A stretch of 64,000 nt of DNA from contig JACKBS010000006.1 in the NCBI GenBank assembly GCA_020634435.1, forward strand, positions 248,001 to 312,000, read 5' to 3'. The notes beneath the pieces are model-generated. The model did no database searches and was not told where the DNA came from. It was given only the letters and a program-made list of their open reading frames with translations. The position numbers and the translations under genes are program-made. Source of the stretch: Ardenticatenaceae bacterium. Lineage in GTDB: Bacteria > Chloroflexota > Anaerolineae > Promineifilales > Promineifilaceae. Shown piece by piece: positions 8,562-17,200 of the stretch; position 1 is the first letter of the stretch, and every line of letters begins with the position of its first letter.

Positions 8562-8662
8562 GCCGGGGGCTGAAGCCCACCGGCTAGTTGTGGAAGCCCT
8601 ATCGGGCTGGCACATTACCGCTTACCGTTCACGGATTACCGCCTACTGTCCACCGCCCACCG
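8562..8662. repeat. Two adjacent palindromic elements
   Basis: The first pairs GCCGGGGGCTGAAGCCC with GCCCTATCGGGCTGGC-type arms; the second is a GGTAATCGG-family copy read as complement (ATTACCGCTTACCG). The last bases overlap the end of the methyltransferase gene. The 8475-8561 stretch shows nothing else. Confidence 0.55.
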
Positions 8663-9338
8663 GCTTCTTGCCAAACACCTGGTCGTAATCCAGTTGCCAG
8701 GGGTTGGTGTGGACGGCTTCCAGCCCCAGCCCGGTGAGCAGGGTTTCGAACTGGGCGACGTTGCGGTAACGGCCGATAAACGCCTTGCCCTCTGGCCCTT
8801 TGCGGCGGGTGACCAGCAGGGTACCGCCGGGGCGCAGCACCCGCACCATCTCGCGCAAAGCGGCCGTATCCGATGGGAAAAATTCCAGCGCTTCCAGGCA
8901 GGTAACCAGATCGAACTGGTTGCTGGGGAAAGGTAGGGGAGCAGCTACCTGCTGCACCAGACTGACGCGAGGCCCATACGGCCGTAACTTTTCCCCCGCC
9001 AACCTTAGCATCTTGCCCGACGCATCCAGGCCGACGATACGGCCGTTAAACGTCGGTTCTTCCAGCAAAAAGTAGGGCAGCCGCCCGGTGCCGGTGGCTA
9101 CGTCCAGCACCAGCGGATTGGGGATGGGGCGCAGGCGCACTACCAGCGGCCGGATGAGGAAAAACTGCTCGGCGTCGGGATCAAACTCCTTGATGCCGTC
9201 GTATTTGTGGGCGGTGATGTCGTAGAGCCAGACCACCACGCGCCGCCCCAGATACAGCCCCTCGGTGACGATGAGGAGCCAGTAGAGCAAGAGGCCAAGA
9301 ACGGCCGTTAGCAGCGCCAGTCCAATCCAGAGCAGCAT
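8643..9338 (-). CDS. Class I SAM-dependent methyltransferase with N-terminal membrane anchor
   Basis: A 231-residue UbiE/Methyltransf_11-type enzyme. A hydrophobic segment (about residues 2-28) likely anchors it. The catalytic fold shows motif I VLDVATGTGRLPYFL, the acidic motif GLDASGKM, and FDLVTCLEALEFF followed by MVRVLRPGGTLLVTRR. It starts only 12 bases after the kinase-like gene stop, so the two are probably co-translated. The substrate is unknown; quinone or lipid methylation would suit the membrane anchor but is a guess. Confidence 0.88.
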   Translation of the reverse strand: MLLWIGLALLTAVLGLLLYWLLIVTEGLYLGRRVVVWLYDITAHKYDGIKEFDPDAEQFFLIRPLVVRLRPIPNPLVLDVATGTGRLPYFLLEEPTFNGRIVGLDASGKMLRLAGEKLRPYGPRVSLVQQVAAPLPFPSNQFDLVTCLEALEFFPSDTAALREMVRVLRPGGTLLVTRRKGPEGKAFIGRYRNVAQFETLLTGLGLEAVHTNPWQLDYDQVFGKKPVGGGQ

Positions 9339-9350
9339 GAGAAATGGGGG

Positions 9351-9737
9351 TTAGGGAGCCAGGCCCAAAGTGTGGAGGAAGTTGAAGACGGCCGTTTTCA
9401 CCTCGGCCGCACTTAATCCGCTGGTGTCCAGGTAAAAATCGCACTGTTCGCGGGCGTGGCGCAGCCGGTGATGCTGCTCGGCCAATCGCTGCGGACCGCC
9501 GTCGATGTGCGGCCGACGGGCGCGCATGTTGGCGTAATCCACATCCAAATACACGAGCAAATCGGGTTGGGTGATGCGCTGCCACATGTTGGCCACGTAC
9601 GAATGCTCCTGGGCCGGATGGCGCGCTGCAAAGCCCGCCGCTTTTAACGACTTGGTCAAGGTGCTCTTGCCGGAGGAGCATGGCCCCACGACGGCAATTC
9701 GCACCGTCTTACTGTCAACCGGGTCAGAATCAGGCAT
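9351..9737 (-). CDS. Small P-loop kinase-like protein
   Basis: A protein of about 128 residues with the Walker A motif VVGPCSSGKSTLTKSL near its N-terminus, then DLLVYLDVDYANMRARRP and a C-terminal LDTSGLSAAEV region. The layout resembles small adenylate/shikimate-kinase-like or AAA_28-type proteins. I chose the ATG at 9737 because GGGAA precedes it; an earlier in-frame start at 9785 would be encoded by a spacer repeat. It is followed within 12 bases by the methyltransferase. Confidence 0.75.
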   Translation of the reverse strand: MPDSDPVDSKTVRIAVVGPCSSGKSTLTKSLKAAGFAARHPAQEHSYVANMWQRITQPDLLVYLDVDYANMRARRPHIDGGPQRLAEQHHRLRHAREQCDFYLDTSGLSAAEVKTAVFNFLHTLGLAP

Positions 9738-9760
9738 GAAATTCCCAATCATTACAAACC

Positions 9761-9840
9761 TTGACGCAAAGGTGCAAAGGAGCAAAGAAATGTAATAAAA
9801 AAGCTTTGCATCTTCTTAGGCTTTGCGTTCTTTGCGTCAA
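9761..9840. repeat. Palindrome of the 'TTGACGCAAAGG...CTTTGCGTC' family
   Basis: Left arm GACGCAAAGGTGCAAAGG; right arm CTTTGCGTTCTTTGCGTC. Copies also at 22491-22538 and 55711-55783. Confidence 0.75.
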
Positions 9841-9859
9841 AATCATTCAAAAACAAACG

Positions 9860-10573
9860 TTAAATCGGTAACGACACATCCATACGGCGCACGTCGTCTT
9901 TTTGCAGGACGGGTTTGACCGACACCACCAACACGCTGATGTCATCACGGGGACGGCCGTTGTCCATCGCATTGGCCTCAGCCAGCAGCCGATCGGCCAA
10001 CGGGCGCGCCTCGGTGATGCCTTCGTCGTAAATCATCTGCCGGGTGGCGGCGATGGGGTCATAGCTGCCGTTGCCGCTCAGGCTGCCCGCGTGGCGCAAG
10101 CCATCGGTGAATACAACGATGATCGTGCCGGTTACGATGGGCAGTTCCGTGATGACCGGCTTGGTATTGCGATGCACCCCCACGCACCGGGATGGCTCAT
10201 CGAGCAAATAAAGTCCTTCTTGCTCGGTGTACACAATCACGGGTGATTCGTTGTTGCGCGAGACGACAAAGGTTTTGGTTTCCATGTCCACGGAAAGCAT
10301 GTTGAGCGTGGCGCTCACTTTGCCGCCGCGATAGGTGTAGAGGTAGTCATGGGCGGCGCGAGCGGCTGCGCCATCGCGCACCCCTTCGCTGAGCAGTTGG
10401 ATGGCTTTGCGGGCTACCAGGTTGCTGATCGCCTTGGCCGATTTGCCGCTGCGTTGGCCATCAACCAGCACAAACGAGAGACCACCATGCGGCCGTTCGA
10501 TCATCTCCAGCGTATCGCCACTTTCACTGGTGGCATATTTGCCAATCTTGGCTACCGCAAACTGTACTTCCAT
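9860..10573 (-). CDS. SpoIIE/PP2C-like protein phosphatase
   Basis: About 237 residues with the SpoIIE-type layout: SGDTLEMIERPHGGLSFVLVDG near the N-terminus, GKVSATLNMLSVD, a VIVYTEQEG stretch, VFTDGLRHAG and a terminal RDDISVLVV. These carry the acidic metal ligands of the PPM fold. Such enzymes dephosphorylate anti-anti-sigma factors or respond to partner-switching signals. I chose the ATG at 10573; it lacks a Shine-Dalgarno but a perfect TATAAT lies 9 bases upstream, suggesting a leaderless transcript. No STAS or kinase partner is adjacent. Confidence 0.85.
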   Translation of the reverse strand: MEVQFAVAKIGKYATSESGDTLEMIERPHGGLSFVLVDGQRSGKSAKAISNLVARKAIQLLSEGVRDGAAARAAHDYLYTYRGGKVSATLNMLSVDMETKTFVVSRNNESPVIVYTEQEGLYLLDEPSRCVGVHRNTKPVITELPIVTGTIIVVFTDGLRHAGSLSGNGSYDPIAATRQMIYDEGITEARPLADRLLAEANAMDNGRPRDDISVLVVSVKPVLQKDDVRRMDVSLPI

Positions 10574-10582
10574 GATGCGGTG

Positions 10583-10588
10583 ATTATA
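10583..10588 (-). promoter_or_regulatory. Candidate -10 box of a leaderless promoter
   Basis: TATAAT on the minus strand ends 9 bases before the phosphatase ATG, so transcription would begin at or within a few bases of the start codon. No good -35 was seen. Confidence 0.4.
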
Positions 10589-10617
10589 ACCGAGATGGCT
10601 ATAATTTGGTGGGGAAT

Positions 10618-10695
10618 CCACAGATTACACAGATTTCACAGATTGTTTTTTGCTCTGTGCAACTCTGCGCTTCCTCTGCGTATCTCTGTGTTCCT
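10618..10695. repeat. Palindrome of the 'CACAGA/CTCTGTG' family
   Basis: CCACAGATTACACAGATTTCACAGA is opposed by CTCTGTGCAACTCTGCG-type words in the spacer before the oxidase gene. Confidence 0.7.
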
Positions 10696-10718
10696 ATTTT
10701 TAAGAGGGAGATCAGCCA

Positions 10719-11660
10719 ATGAAAAAATACGTTGCAGTAGTTGGTGGTGGGGTGTCTGGTTTGGCGAGCGGCTTGAAGCTGTTAGAAGCTGGTTTTGCCG
10801 TGACGATGGTAGCGCGGGAGCTTTCCCCGCACACCACTTCTGATGTGGCGGCAGCATTTTGGTACCCAGATGGCGTAGGTCCGGTGGAGCGGGTACGGCC
10901 GTGGGCGGCAGTGAGTTATGCCGAATTTGTGCGGTTAACGGCCGTTCCTGAATCCGGCGTCTCGCTCAAACCAATCGTCGATCTGGCCCTTAAACCGTTT
11001 GCACCGCCAGACTGGCTGGACATGATGGCTAGTTGGGAAGCGGTCAGCCATCCGCCGGACCGGCACGGCTACCGCACCGTCGTGCCCGCCATCGACACGC
11101 CCACCTACATGCCGTACCTGCTGCGCCAATTTGCGGCCAGCGGCGGACAAATTGTGCAGCGCGAAGTAAGCGATCTGGCTGAACTGACGGCGCAGTTTGA
11201 TTTGGTGGTGAACTGTGCTGGTGTGTGGGCGGGGGAACTGGTGGTTGATACGGCCGTTGCTCCCATCCGTGGCCAAATTGTTCGTGCCAGTAAACCCGCC
11301 GGGCTGCCCGACGAGATTGTGCATTTGGACGCGGAGGTGTACAGCACCTACATCGTGCCGCGCCGCAATGATGTCATTTTGGGCGGCAGCAAACAGCGCG
11401 GCGATTGGCGGCTGGCCCCCGACCCCGCGCTGGCCGAAGATATCTGGCGGCGCTGTCTGGCACTCCAGCCTGCCCTGAAAGAGGCCGAGATTTTGGAACA
11501 TCGCGTGGGGTTACGGCCAGGACGGCCAGAAGTGCGTTTGGAATTGGAAGAGAGGGGAGAGGGAACGGCCGTTATCCACAACTATGGCCACGGTTCGATT
11601 GGCCACACGCTGGCCTGGGGTTGTGCCGCTGAGGTTGTGGCGTTGGCTTGTGGCCAATAA
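10719..11660 (+). CDS. FAD-dependent D-amino-acid-oxidase-family enzyme
   Basis: A 313-residue flavoprotein. The N-terminal dinucleotide motif VVGGGVSGLASG is at residues 7-18, and VNCAGVWAGEL, IRGQIVRA, YIVPRRNDVILGGS and the C-terminal NYGHGSIGHTLAWG match D-amino acid oxidase. That family oxidises neutral or acidic D-amino acids to keto acids, ammonia and peroxide. The length is slightly under the usual 330-350 residues. AGAGGGAGA precedes the ATG. The ACGGCCGT octamer recurs four times within the gene. No clear operon partner. Confidence 0.9.
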   Translation: MKKYVAVVGGGVSGLASGLKLLEAGFAVTMVARELSPHTTSDVAAAFWYPDGVGPVERVRPWAAVSYAEFVRLTAVPESGVSLKPIVDLALKPFAPPDWLDMMASWEAVSHPPDRHGYRTVVPAIDTPTYMPYLLRQFAASGGQIVQREVSDLAELTAQFDLVVNCAGVWAGELVVDTAVAPIRGQIVRASKPAGLPDEIVHLDAEVYSTYIVPRRNDVILGGSKQRGDWRLAPDPALAEDIWRRCLALQPALKEAEILEHRVGLRPGRPEVRLELEERGEGTAVIHNYGHGSIGHTLAWGCAAEVVALACGQ

Positions 11661-11663
11661 AAA

Positions 11664-11696
11664 AGCGCCGGTCTTCGAGTTTGAAGGCTGGCGCTC
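11664..11696 (-). terminator. Hairpin terminator
   Basis: AGCGCC-GGTCTTC pairs with GAAGGCT-GGCGCT around a short loop. On the minus strand the stem is followed by a T-run, so it should terminate the small membrane-protein gene; on the plus strand it may also end the oxidase transcript. Confidence 0.65.
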
Positions 11697-11721
11697 ACTA
11701 TTTATGAATGGTGCGGCTTTT

Positions 11722-11982
11722 TTAAGCGGGCTGAGCAACCGCCTGATTTTGGTTTTGCCAGAAGAGGAAGTGGGTGTGGACGTTATCAACTACACCCGCC
11801 AGGGCCAACAAGTTGAAGATTACGGTGCCGACCAACCGCACCCCATCACCGGTCGCCAAATAATGGGGCAGGCGCGCGGCGGTGGCCAAGGCCATCACCA
11901 ACAACAACGCCACGATAAAGCTCATAACCCAAATGTGCAGAGAACTGTGGGGAATATTTTTTGCAGATAATTGCTGTTTCAT
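11722..11982 (-). CDS. Small two-helix membrane protein
   Basis: Eighty-six residues with two predicted membrane segments (about 17-37 and 48-66) and a polar C-terminus containing His residues (DNVHTHFLFW). I do not recognise the family. It is followed by a terminator-like hairpin and is convergent with the oxidase gene. The 11983-12130 spacer shows no further gene. Confidence 0.6.
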   Translation of the reverse strand: MKQQLSAKNIPHSSLHIWVMSFIVALLLVMALATAARLPHYLATGDGVRLVGTVIFNLLALAGVVDNVHTHFLFWQNQNQAVAQPA

Positions 11983-12130
11983 TTAACTACTCTCCAAGAT
12001 TGTTTGCCGAATGTCCCCATGATGCCATTTTCTGCTGTCAATTAAAATTAAACGGGACATGATTGCCAGGTTAACCAGTTAACAATTGCCGTGCCTTGCT
12101 GATGCAGGCAGATGGCTGGCAAGTCATCGT

Positions 12131-12565
12131 TTACTTTTCGACGATGAGTGTAGCTACCATGCCTGCTTCGCGGTGGCCAGGGATGGCGCAGTAAATGGTG
12201 TAGGTGCCGGGGGGAACGGCCGTAAAATCAATCATGAGTTTGTCATTGGCTGGCATCTGCACATGCCAGTCCAACTCATCAACGTCAAAGCTGTGGCCAT
12301 AAAAATCTTTGTTGTCCAGCAAAAAGCTGAAGGGCTGACCGGCTTTGACTTGCAGCGTTTCCTGGCCAAACTGCATGTTTTCTGTAGTGATGGCGAGCGC
12401 GGTGGGGGAAACGGCCGTTGTGCCACCGCCACGTAAGCCATTCAGCAATCCCATCCGGGTGAAAACAACGCCCACTAAAACCATACCCACAATAATTCCG
12501 GCCACAGTTACCAGAACAGTTAGCCAGTTGCTTTCTTTTTCCTGTACTGCTGTTGAAATTTGCAT
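12131..12565 (-). CDS. Membrane-anchored cupredoxin
   Basis: About 144 residues. A transmembrane anchor lies at about residues 14-36, followed by a plastocyanin-like domain outside the membrane. The type-1 copper ligands are visible: His in YGHSFDVDEL and the C-terminal CAIPGHREAGM (Cys-x4-His-x4-Met). Such proteins carry single electrons, often to or from a terminal oxidase. The ATG at 12565 follows an AGGA; the longer upstream frame runs through a palindrome and is rejected. The next upstream gene encodes a DUF6220-like membrane protein, perhaps part of the same unit. Confidence 0.88.
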   Translation of the reverse strand: MQISTAVQEKESNWLTVLVTVAGIIVGMVLVGVVFTRMGLLNGLRGGGTTAVSPTALAITTENMQFGQETLQVKAGQPFSFLLDNKDFYGHSFDVDELDWHVQMPANDKLMIDFTAVPPGTYTIYCAIPGHREAGMVATLIVEK

Positions 12566-12586
12566 TCCGTTACGTCCTTTACTCAG

Positions 12587-12615
12587 GTAAGGGCAGGTCT
12601 CAGACCTGCCCCTAC
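12587..12615. repeat. Palindrome 'GGGCAGGTCT-C-AGACCTGCCC'
   Basis: A near-perfect 10-bp inverted repeat in the short gap between the cupredoxin gene and the membrane-protein gene upstream of it. Confidence 0.65.
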
Positions 12616-12626
12616 GACCCCCAAAT

Positions 12627-13040
12627 CTAGTCACCCGTGGCCACGGAAACGCCGCTGCCCCGACTTTCCCCTGCCTGCGCGTTGCGGGCCATTGCCAGCA
12701 CGGTGCCCGAGACAATGCCAATAAACGGCGCGTTCAGCGCGTGGAACGCCGAGATAAAGGGCAAGCCATTGCGACGGCCTTCGATGAGAATTGGTTGCAG
12801 CAGAATGAGAAAGAAGAGCAGCGCCGTACGGCCGATTACCGCTTTGGGTAGTTTGGCGACGGCGGCGGCAATCAGCGCCAGCAGTGCGGCTAGCAGCAGG
12901 CTGAGGCCAAAGAAAACGTGGGCGTCGGGCGTGTTCACCACGCCAGCGTGCCAGATTCCGGCAAAGAACATCTGGGCAAAGACGCCGAGGCCAATGTAAA
13001 AGGCCAAAACTTTGTGAATGGTTGCGAATGTTTTGTTCAT
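12627..13040 (-). CDS. Four-helix membrane protein, DUF6220-like
   Basis: A 137-residue protein with four hydrophobic segments (about 7-30, 40-62, 70-87, 100-117). His residues sit near helix ends (IHKVLAFY, IWHAGVV, DAHVFFG, FHALNAP), a pattern consistent with haem ligation in cytochrome-b-like four-helix proteins. The size and spacing fit the DUF6220 family, though I am not certain. It precedes the cupredoxin gene, so a shared redox role is a reasonable inference. Confidence 0.65.
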   Translation of the reverse strand: MNKTFATIHKVLAFYIGLGVFAQMFFAGIWHAGVVNTPDAHVFFGLSLLLAALLALIAAAVAKLPKAVIGRTALLFFLILLQPILIEGRRNGLPFISAFHALNAPFIGIVSGTVLAMARNAQAGESRGSGVSVATGD

Positions 13041-13084
13041 GTGATTGCTCCTTTAACTAATACGTGGTTGATAAAATATTATGT

Positions 13085-13306
13085 TTACTTGCTGCTCTGC
13101 GGCTCCGGGGCCGATGGCTCCCCGGTCGCCAGCTCGACGAAAATTTTCTCGCCGGTTTTCCCTTCTAAAAAAGTGACCAACTCTGCCAGGCTGGCAAACC
13201 CGTTGCGCTCGCCGTTGTTGGGGTTTTCCAGCAAGGCGCGCCAGGTACCATCTCGTTTTTCGCGCCAGATTCGCAGCAGATAGGCCATGTACTCACGCTT
13301 GTCCAT
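13085..13306 (-). CDS. Small hypothetical protein
   Basis: A 73-residue soluble protein beginning MDKREYMAYLLRIWREKRDG, with a central RALLENPNNGERNGFASLAELVTFLE and a Pro/Ser-rich tail. It looks like the short 'DNA/protein-context' proteins whose strand pattern (WRALLENP..GER.GF..L..L..FL) recurs widely in Chloroflexota. AAGGGG lies just before the ATG at 13306. Function unknown. Confidence 0.65.
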   Translation of the reverse strand: MDKREYMAYLLRIWREKRDGTWRALLENPNNGERNGFASLAELVTFLEGKTGEKIFVELATGEPSAPEPQSSK

Positions 13307-13433
13307 CTTTTTCCCCTTCGTGACGGCGTCCACGCTGTTCGACCGTTCCTTGTTGATTGAGAACAGCTTAGCCAACGACTCTTTAGAAACTCTTTATTTT
13401 TTCTTTATCGGGAAACGGCCGTTCTTTTTCTGC

Positions 13434-13439
13434 TATAAT
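13434..13439 (+). promoter_or_regulatory. Candidate -10 box
   Basis: TATAAT about 70 bases before the phosphotransferase ATG, preceded by an ACGGCCGT octamer where a -35 would lie. No consensus -35 is visible. Confidence 0.35.
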
Positions 13440-13507
13440 CTTTGCTGTCTTTGCCTTTAAACATGGTCCGATTCACGCTTTAGACATCCAAACCAACTGA
13501 ACAGGAA

Positions 13508-14266
13508 ATGACAGACCTGGCCACATTTCAAAACGCCCTGACTCATTGGCGCTCATGCAGCATCCTCAAGCAGCTACCCGGCGGCTATCGCAATACGGTG
13601 TATCTGATCGAGTGTCAGGGCGAGCTGCACGTGGCCAAATCGACCCGGCGCAGCCCAGAAGCCCTCGCCTGGCTCGCCCCAGTTCACGATTTGGCCGAAG
13701 CCGCCGGACTGCGTGTGCCCCGATTGGTACCTTGTACAGACGGCCGTCTTGTTGTCTCTGGAATCACCGTAGAGAAATTTCTAGAGGGCGTACCCCCAAA
13801 ACCTGACCAGTTGTCCGACTTGCTGCCTCGCCTTCAGGAGTTCCACACCCTGGCTCAAGCCATCCCCCAACGCCCCGGTTTTGCCGCCAGCCGCCAACTG
13901 CTGCACCTGACCCAGGGCGGCGATGTGGACCTGGCGCAGATGCCGCCTGACCTTGTGGCCCACTGCCGCCAGCAGTGGCAAGCCTGGCCCGCTGTGTCGC
14001 AGTCCGTGGTGCATGGCGATTTGGGTCTAAACAATCTTTTGGTTAATGAGGCGGGGCAGTTTGGCCTGGTAGATTGGGATGAAGCGCGGGTAGACCTGAC
14101 CTTGTTCGATACGCTGAACGGCCGTGCTGCGCAGGGTGAGCCGCTGACTAATGACGAAGAACAACTGCTGCAAAGCTGGGAAATTGCCGTCTGCTGGTTG
14201 GTTGAGCCGGCGTATGCTCGCAGGCTGGCACATCGTTGGCTAAACGAGGTGGCTGAGCATGAGTGA
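13508..14266 (+). CDS. Aminoglycoside/choline-type phosphotransferase
   Basis: A 252-residue protein-kinase-like small-molecule kinase. The catalytic loop HGDLGLNNLLVN starts near residue 169 and the metal-binding LVDWDEA near residue 190, as in the APH/choline-kinase family. The N-terminus holds a degenerate glycine loop (LPGGYRNTVYL) and a Lys-bearing strand (LHVAKSTRR). Its 3' end overlaps the start of the giant regulator by eight bases, so the two are translated together and the regulator may control or be controlled by this kinase's pathway. Substrate unknown. Confidence 0.85.
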   Translation: MTDLATFQNALTHWRSCSILKQLPGGYRNTVYLIECQGELHVAKSTRRSPEALAWLAPVHDLAEAAGLRVPRLVPCTDGRLVVSGITVEKFLEGVPPKPDQLSDLLPRLQEFHTLAQAIPQRPGFAASRQLLHLTQGGDVDLAQMPPDLVAHCRQQWQAWPAVSQSVVHGDLGLNNLLVNEAGQFGLVDWDEARVDLTLFDTLNGRAAQGEPLTNDEEQLLQSWEIAVCWLVEPAYARRLAHRWLNEVAEHE

Positions 14267-17200
14267 GCGCTTGACCATTCACTGTTTGGGCGGTTTGCAC
14301 ATCTGGTTGGATGGAACGGCCGTAACCAGCTTTGCCTCCCGCAAGGCCGACGCGCTGCTGGTTTACCTGGCCTGCAACCCACGCCCCCATCCCCGCGAAA
14401 CCCTCGCGACCCTCTTCTGGCCCGATAATGACCAGACTCGTGCCCTGGCCAACCTGAGCGTCATCCTCACCAGTTTGCGCAAGCAGTTGGACAATTACCT
14501 GATTGCTGAACGGCATACGGTGTGCGTCAACCATGAGATGCCCGTTGTGCTGGATGTTGCTCAGTTTGAACAGGCGATTGCCCAGGCGCAGCCCCACGGC
14601 GGTAAAATTACCCGAACGGTGGCTGCGCAGCTGCAAACGGCCGTTTCTCTCTACAAAGGTGACTTTCTGGCCGGGTTCAATCTGCGGGGCGTGCCGGAAT
14701 TTGAAGCGTGGGTGCTGTTGGAGCAAGAGCGCCTGCGCCAGATGATGCTGGCGGCCTTGGCCGATCTCATCACCTTTCATCAGCAGCGCGGCCAATTTAG
14801 TGAAGGCATCCAGTACGCCCAGCAGCTTCTTGCCCTCGACCCGCTGCAAGAAGAAACCCACCGCCAGCTGATGCAACTGTATGCGCTGGACAATCAGCGC
14901 CCCGCCGCCCTGGCCCAATACGAGCAATGTGCGACCATCCTCGATGAAGAGTTAGGCGTTGAGCCAGATGAAGAAACAGTTGCGTTGTATGAAGCCATTC
15001 GTGATGACAAGGTGACAAGGCGACAAGGTGACAAGGGAGCGAGCCAACAAACGGTCACCCGGTCACCCGGTCACCCGGTCATCTTGTCACAAAAGCACAA
15101 TCTCCCTGCCGCCACCACGGCCTTCATCGGACGCGAGGTGGAATTAGCGCAAATTGAAAGTTGGTTGAGCCAGCCAGACGGCCGTCTCCTCACCATCATC
15201 GGCCCCGGCGGCATGGGCAAGACACGGCTGGCTCAAGAGGCGGCGCGGGCGCAGCTGGGCACCTTTGCCGATGGCGTCTGGTACGTATCTTTGGTGCCCC
15301 AGACAGATTTGAATGAAGTGGCAACGGCCGTTGCTGAAGCAATCCAATTGGCCCTGACCGGCAAGGAAAATTTACCCACCCAACTACTCAACCATCTCAA
15401 ACCGCTGGAAATGCTGCTGGTGCTGGATAATCTGGAACATCTGCTCACCGGTGAACTGCGCGATTTTCTAAGCCAGCTCACCCACCAAGCGCCCGAACTG
15501 CGCCTCATCACCACCAGCCGCGAGCGGCTGCGCCTGCAAGCGGAGCGCCTGCTGGAATTGGGCGGATTGTCGTTTCCAGTGGGCGGTAATCGGTTATCCG
15601 TAAGCGGTGATTCGTCTACCGTTCACCGCTCACCGCTTACCGATTACCCTGCTGCGCGGCTGTTTGCCAACCGGGCACAACGCGTGCAGGCAGATTTTGA
15701 TTTGGCGCGGCAGGAAACGGCCGTTGTTCAATTATGTCAACTTGTTGGTGGCCTCCCCCTGGCGCTGGAACTGGCCGCAACCTGGACGCGCGTGCTCACA
15801 GTGGATGAGATTGTGGCTGAAATTCAGCGTGGTCTGGATGCCCTGACGGCCACGCTGCACGACCTGCCTGAACGGCATCGCAGCCTGCGCGCCGTCATCG
15901 AATCGTCCTGGCGGCTGCTGCCTGTAGCGGAACAAACATTGTTTCGCAAGCTGGCCGTTTTTCGCGGCGGCTTTACCCGAGTGGCTGCACAGCCGGTTGC
16001 CGGGGCTACGCTGCCCCAACTCATGTCTCTGGCCGATCGTTCGTTCCTGCGCCTGGATGCCGATCAACGTTTCCGCCGCCATCCGCTGCTGCTGCAATTT
16101 GCCCAGGAACAGCTGGCCGCCCAGCCCGCAGAGCAAGAATCGGTGCAGGCGGCGCACGCTCACTTTTTTGCGGCGCTGGTGCGGGCGCAAGAAGTGGCGT
16201 TGAAGGGGTCCGAGACGCGCGAGGCGCTGGCCTTGTTGGAAGCCGATCTAGAAAATATTCGTGCTGCCTGGCAGTGGGGGCTGGCCAGGGTGGATACGGC
16301 CGTTCTCGATCCACTCATTACGGGAATTGGCCGTTTTTACGCCAGCCGGGGACGGCCGTTGGAGGGTGCATTGCTGTTTGAGGCGGGGTTGCAATCGCTG
16401 GCTCAGACAGCCGATAAGTTGGACGCTGCTCCGCTCATTGCCAAAATGCAGGTGGAATTGGGCTACTTTTGGGACCAGAACGGCCGTTTACCAGAAGCCG
16501 ACGCCCTCTTAAAACAGGCTGATGAGACATTGGCGCAGTACGAACTGCACCAAACCCGCGTCAACTGTTTGCGCATCCTGGGCGTGGTTTCGTCGCACAA
16601 AGGCAGTTGGGACGATGCGCTATCTTACCTCACCGCCGCTCGCGAACTGTGTGCCGCGCATGGCGAGCCAGACCAACTGCTGCCCATCCTGAACGAACTC
16701 GGCAACGTGGCCGTCTCCCAGGCCAAATTTGCCGAGGCGCGGGCCTATTTTGAGGAGGCGGTAACCCTGGCGGAACAGCTGGGCAACACCCTGCGCCTGG
16801 CCATCTTGCGCGGCAACATGGGTATCATCGCCAACCGCCAAAAAGATTTTGCCGAAGCGATCCGGCAGTGGCGGCTGGCCCAGCAGGGCTTCGCCGCGCA
16901 CAAACACGAGCTTGGCCTGGCGAACGTCACTTTTAACATCGCTATGGCCCTGCACGGCCTGGAGCGGCACGAGGAGGCGCTGGCCGACATCCAAAAAGCG
17001 TATACGCTGCTGGAAAAATTGGGCCAGCAGCAGGGCATGGCGGGCGGATTGGGCGTGATGGGCATGATTTACCACAAGATGGGCAAACGCCGCGCCGCCC
17101 GCCGCCACCTGAACGATAGCTTGCGACTGGCCCATGCCACCAGCTCGGCCAACCTGGCCATTTCCAGCATCGCCGAACTGGCTGCCCTGGCGATGAGCGG

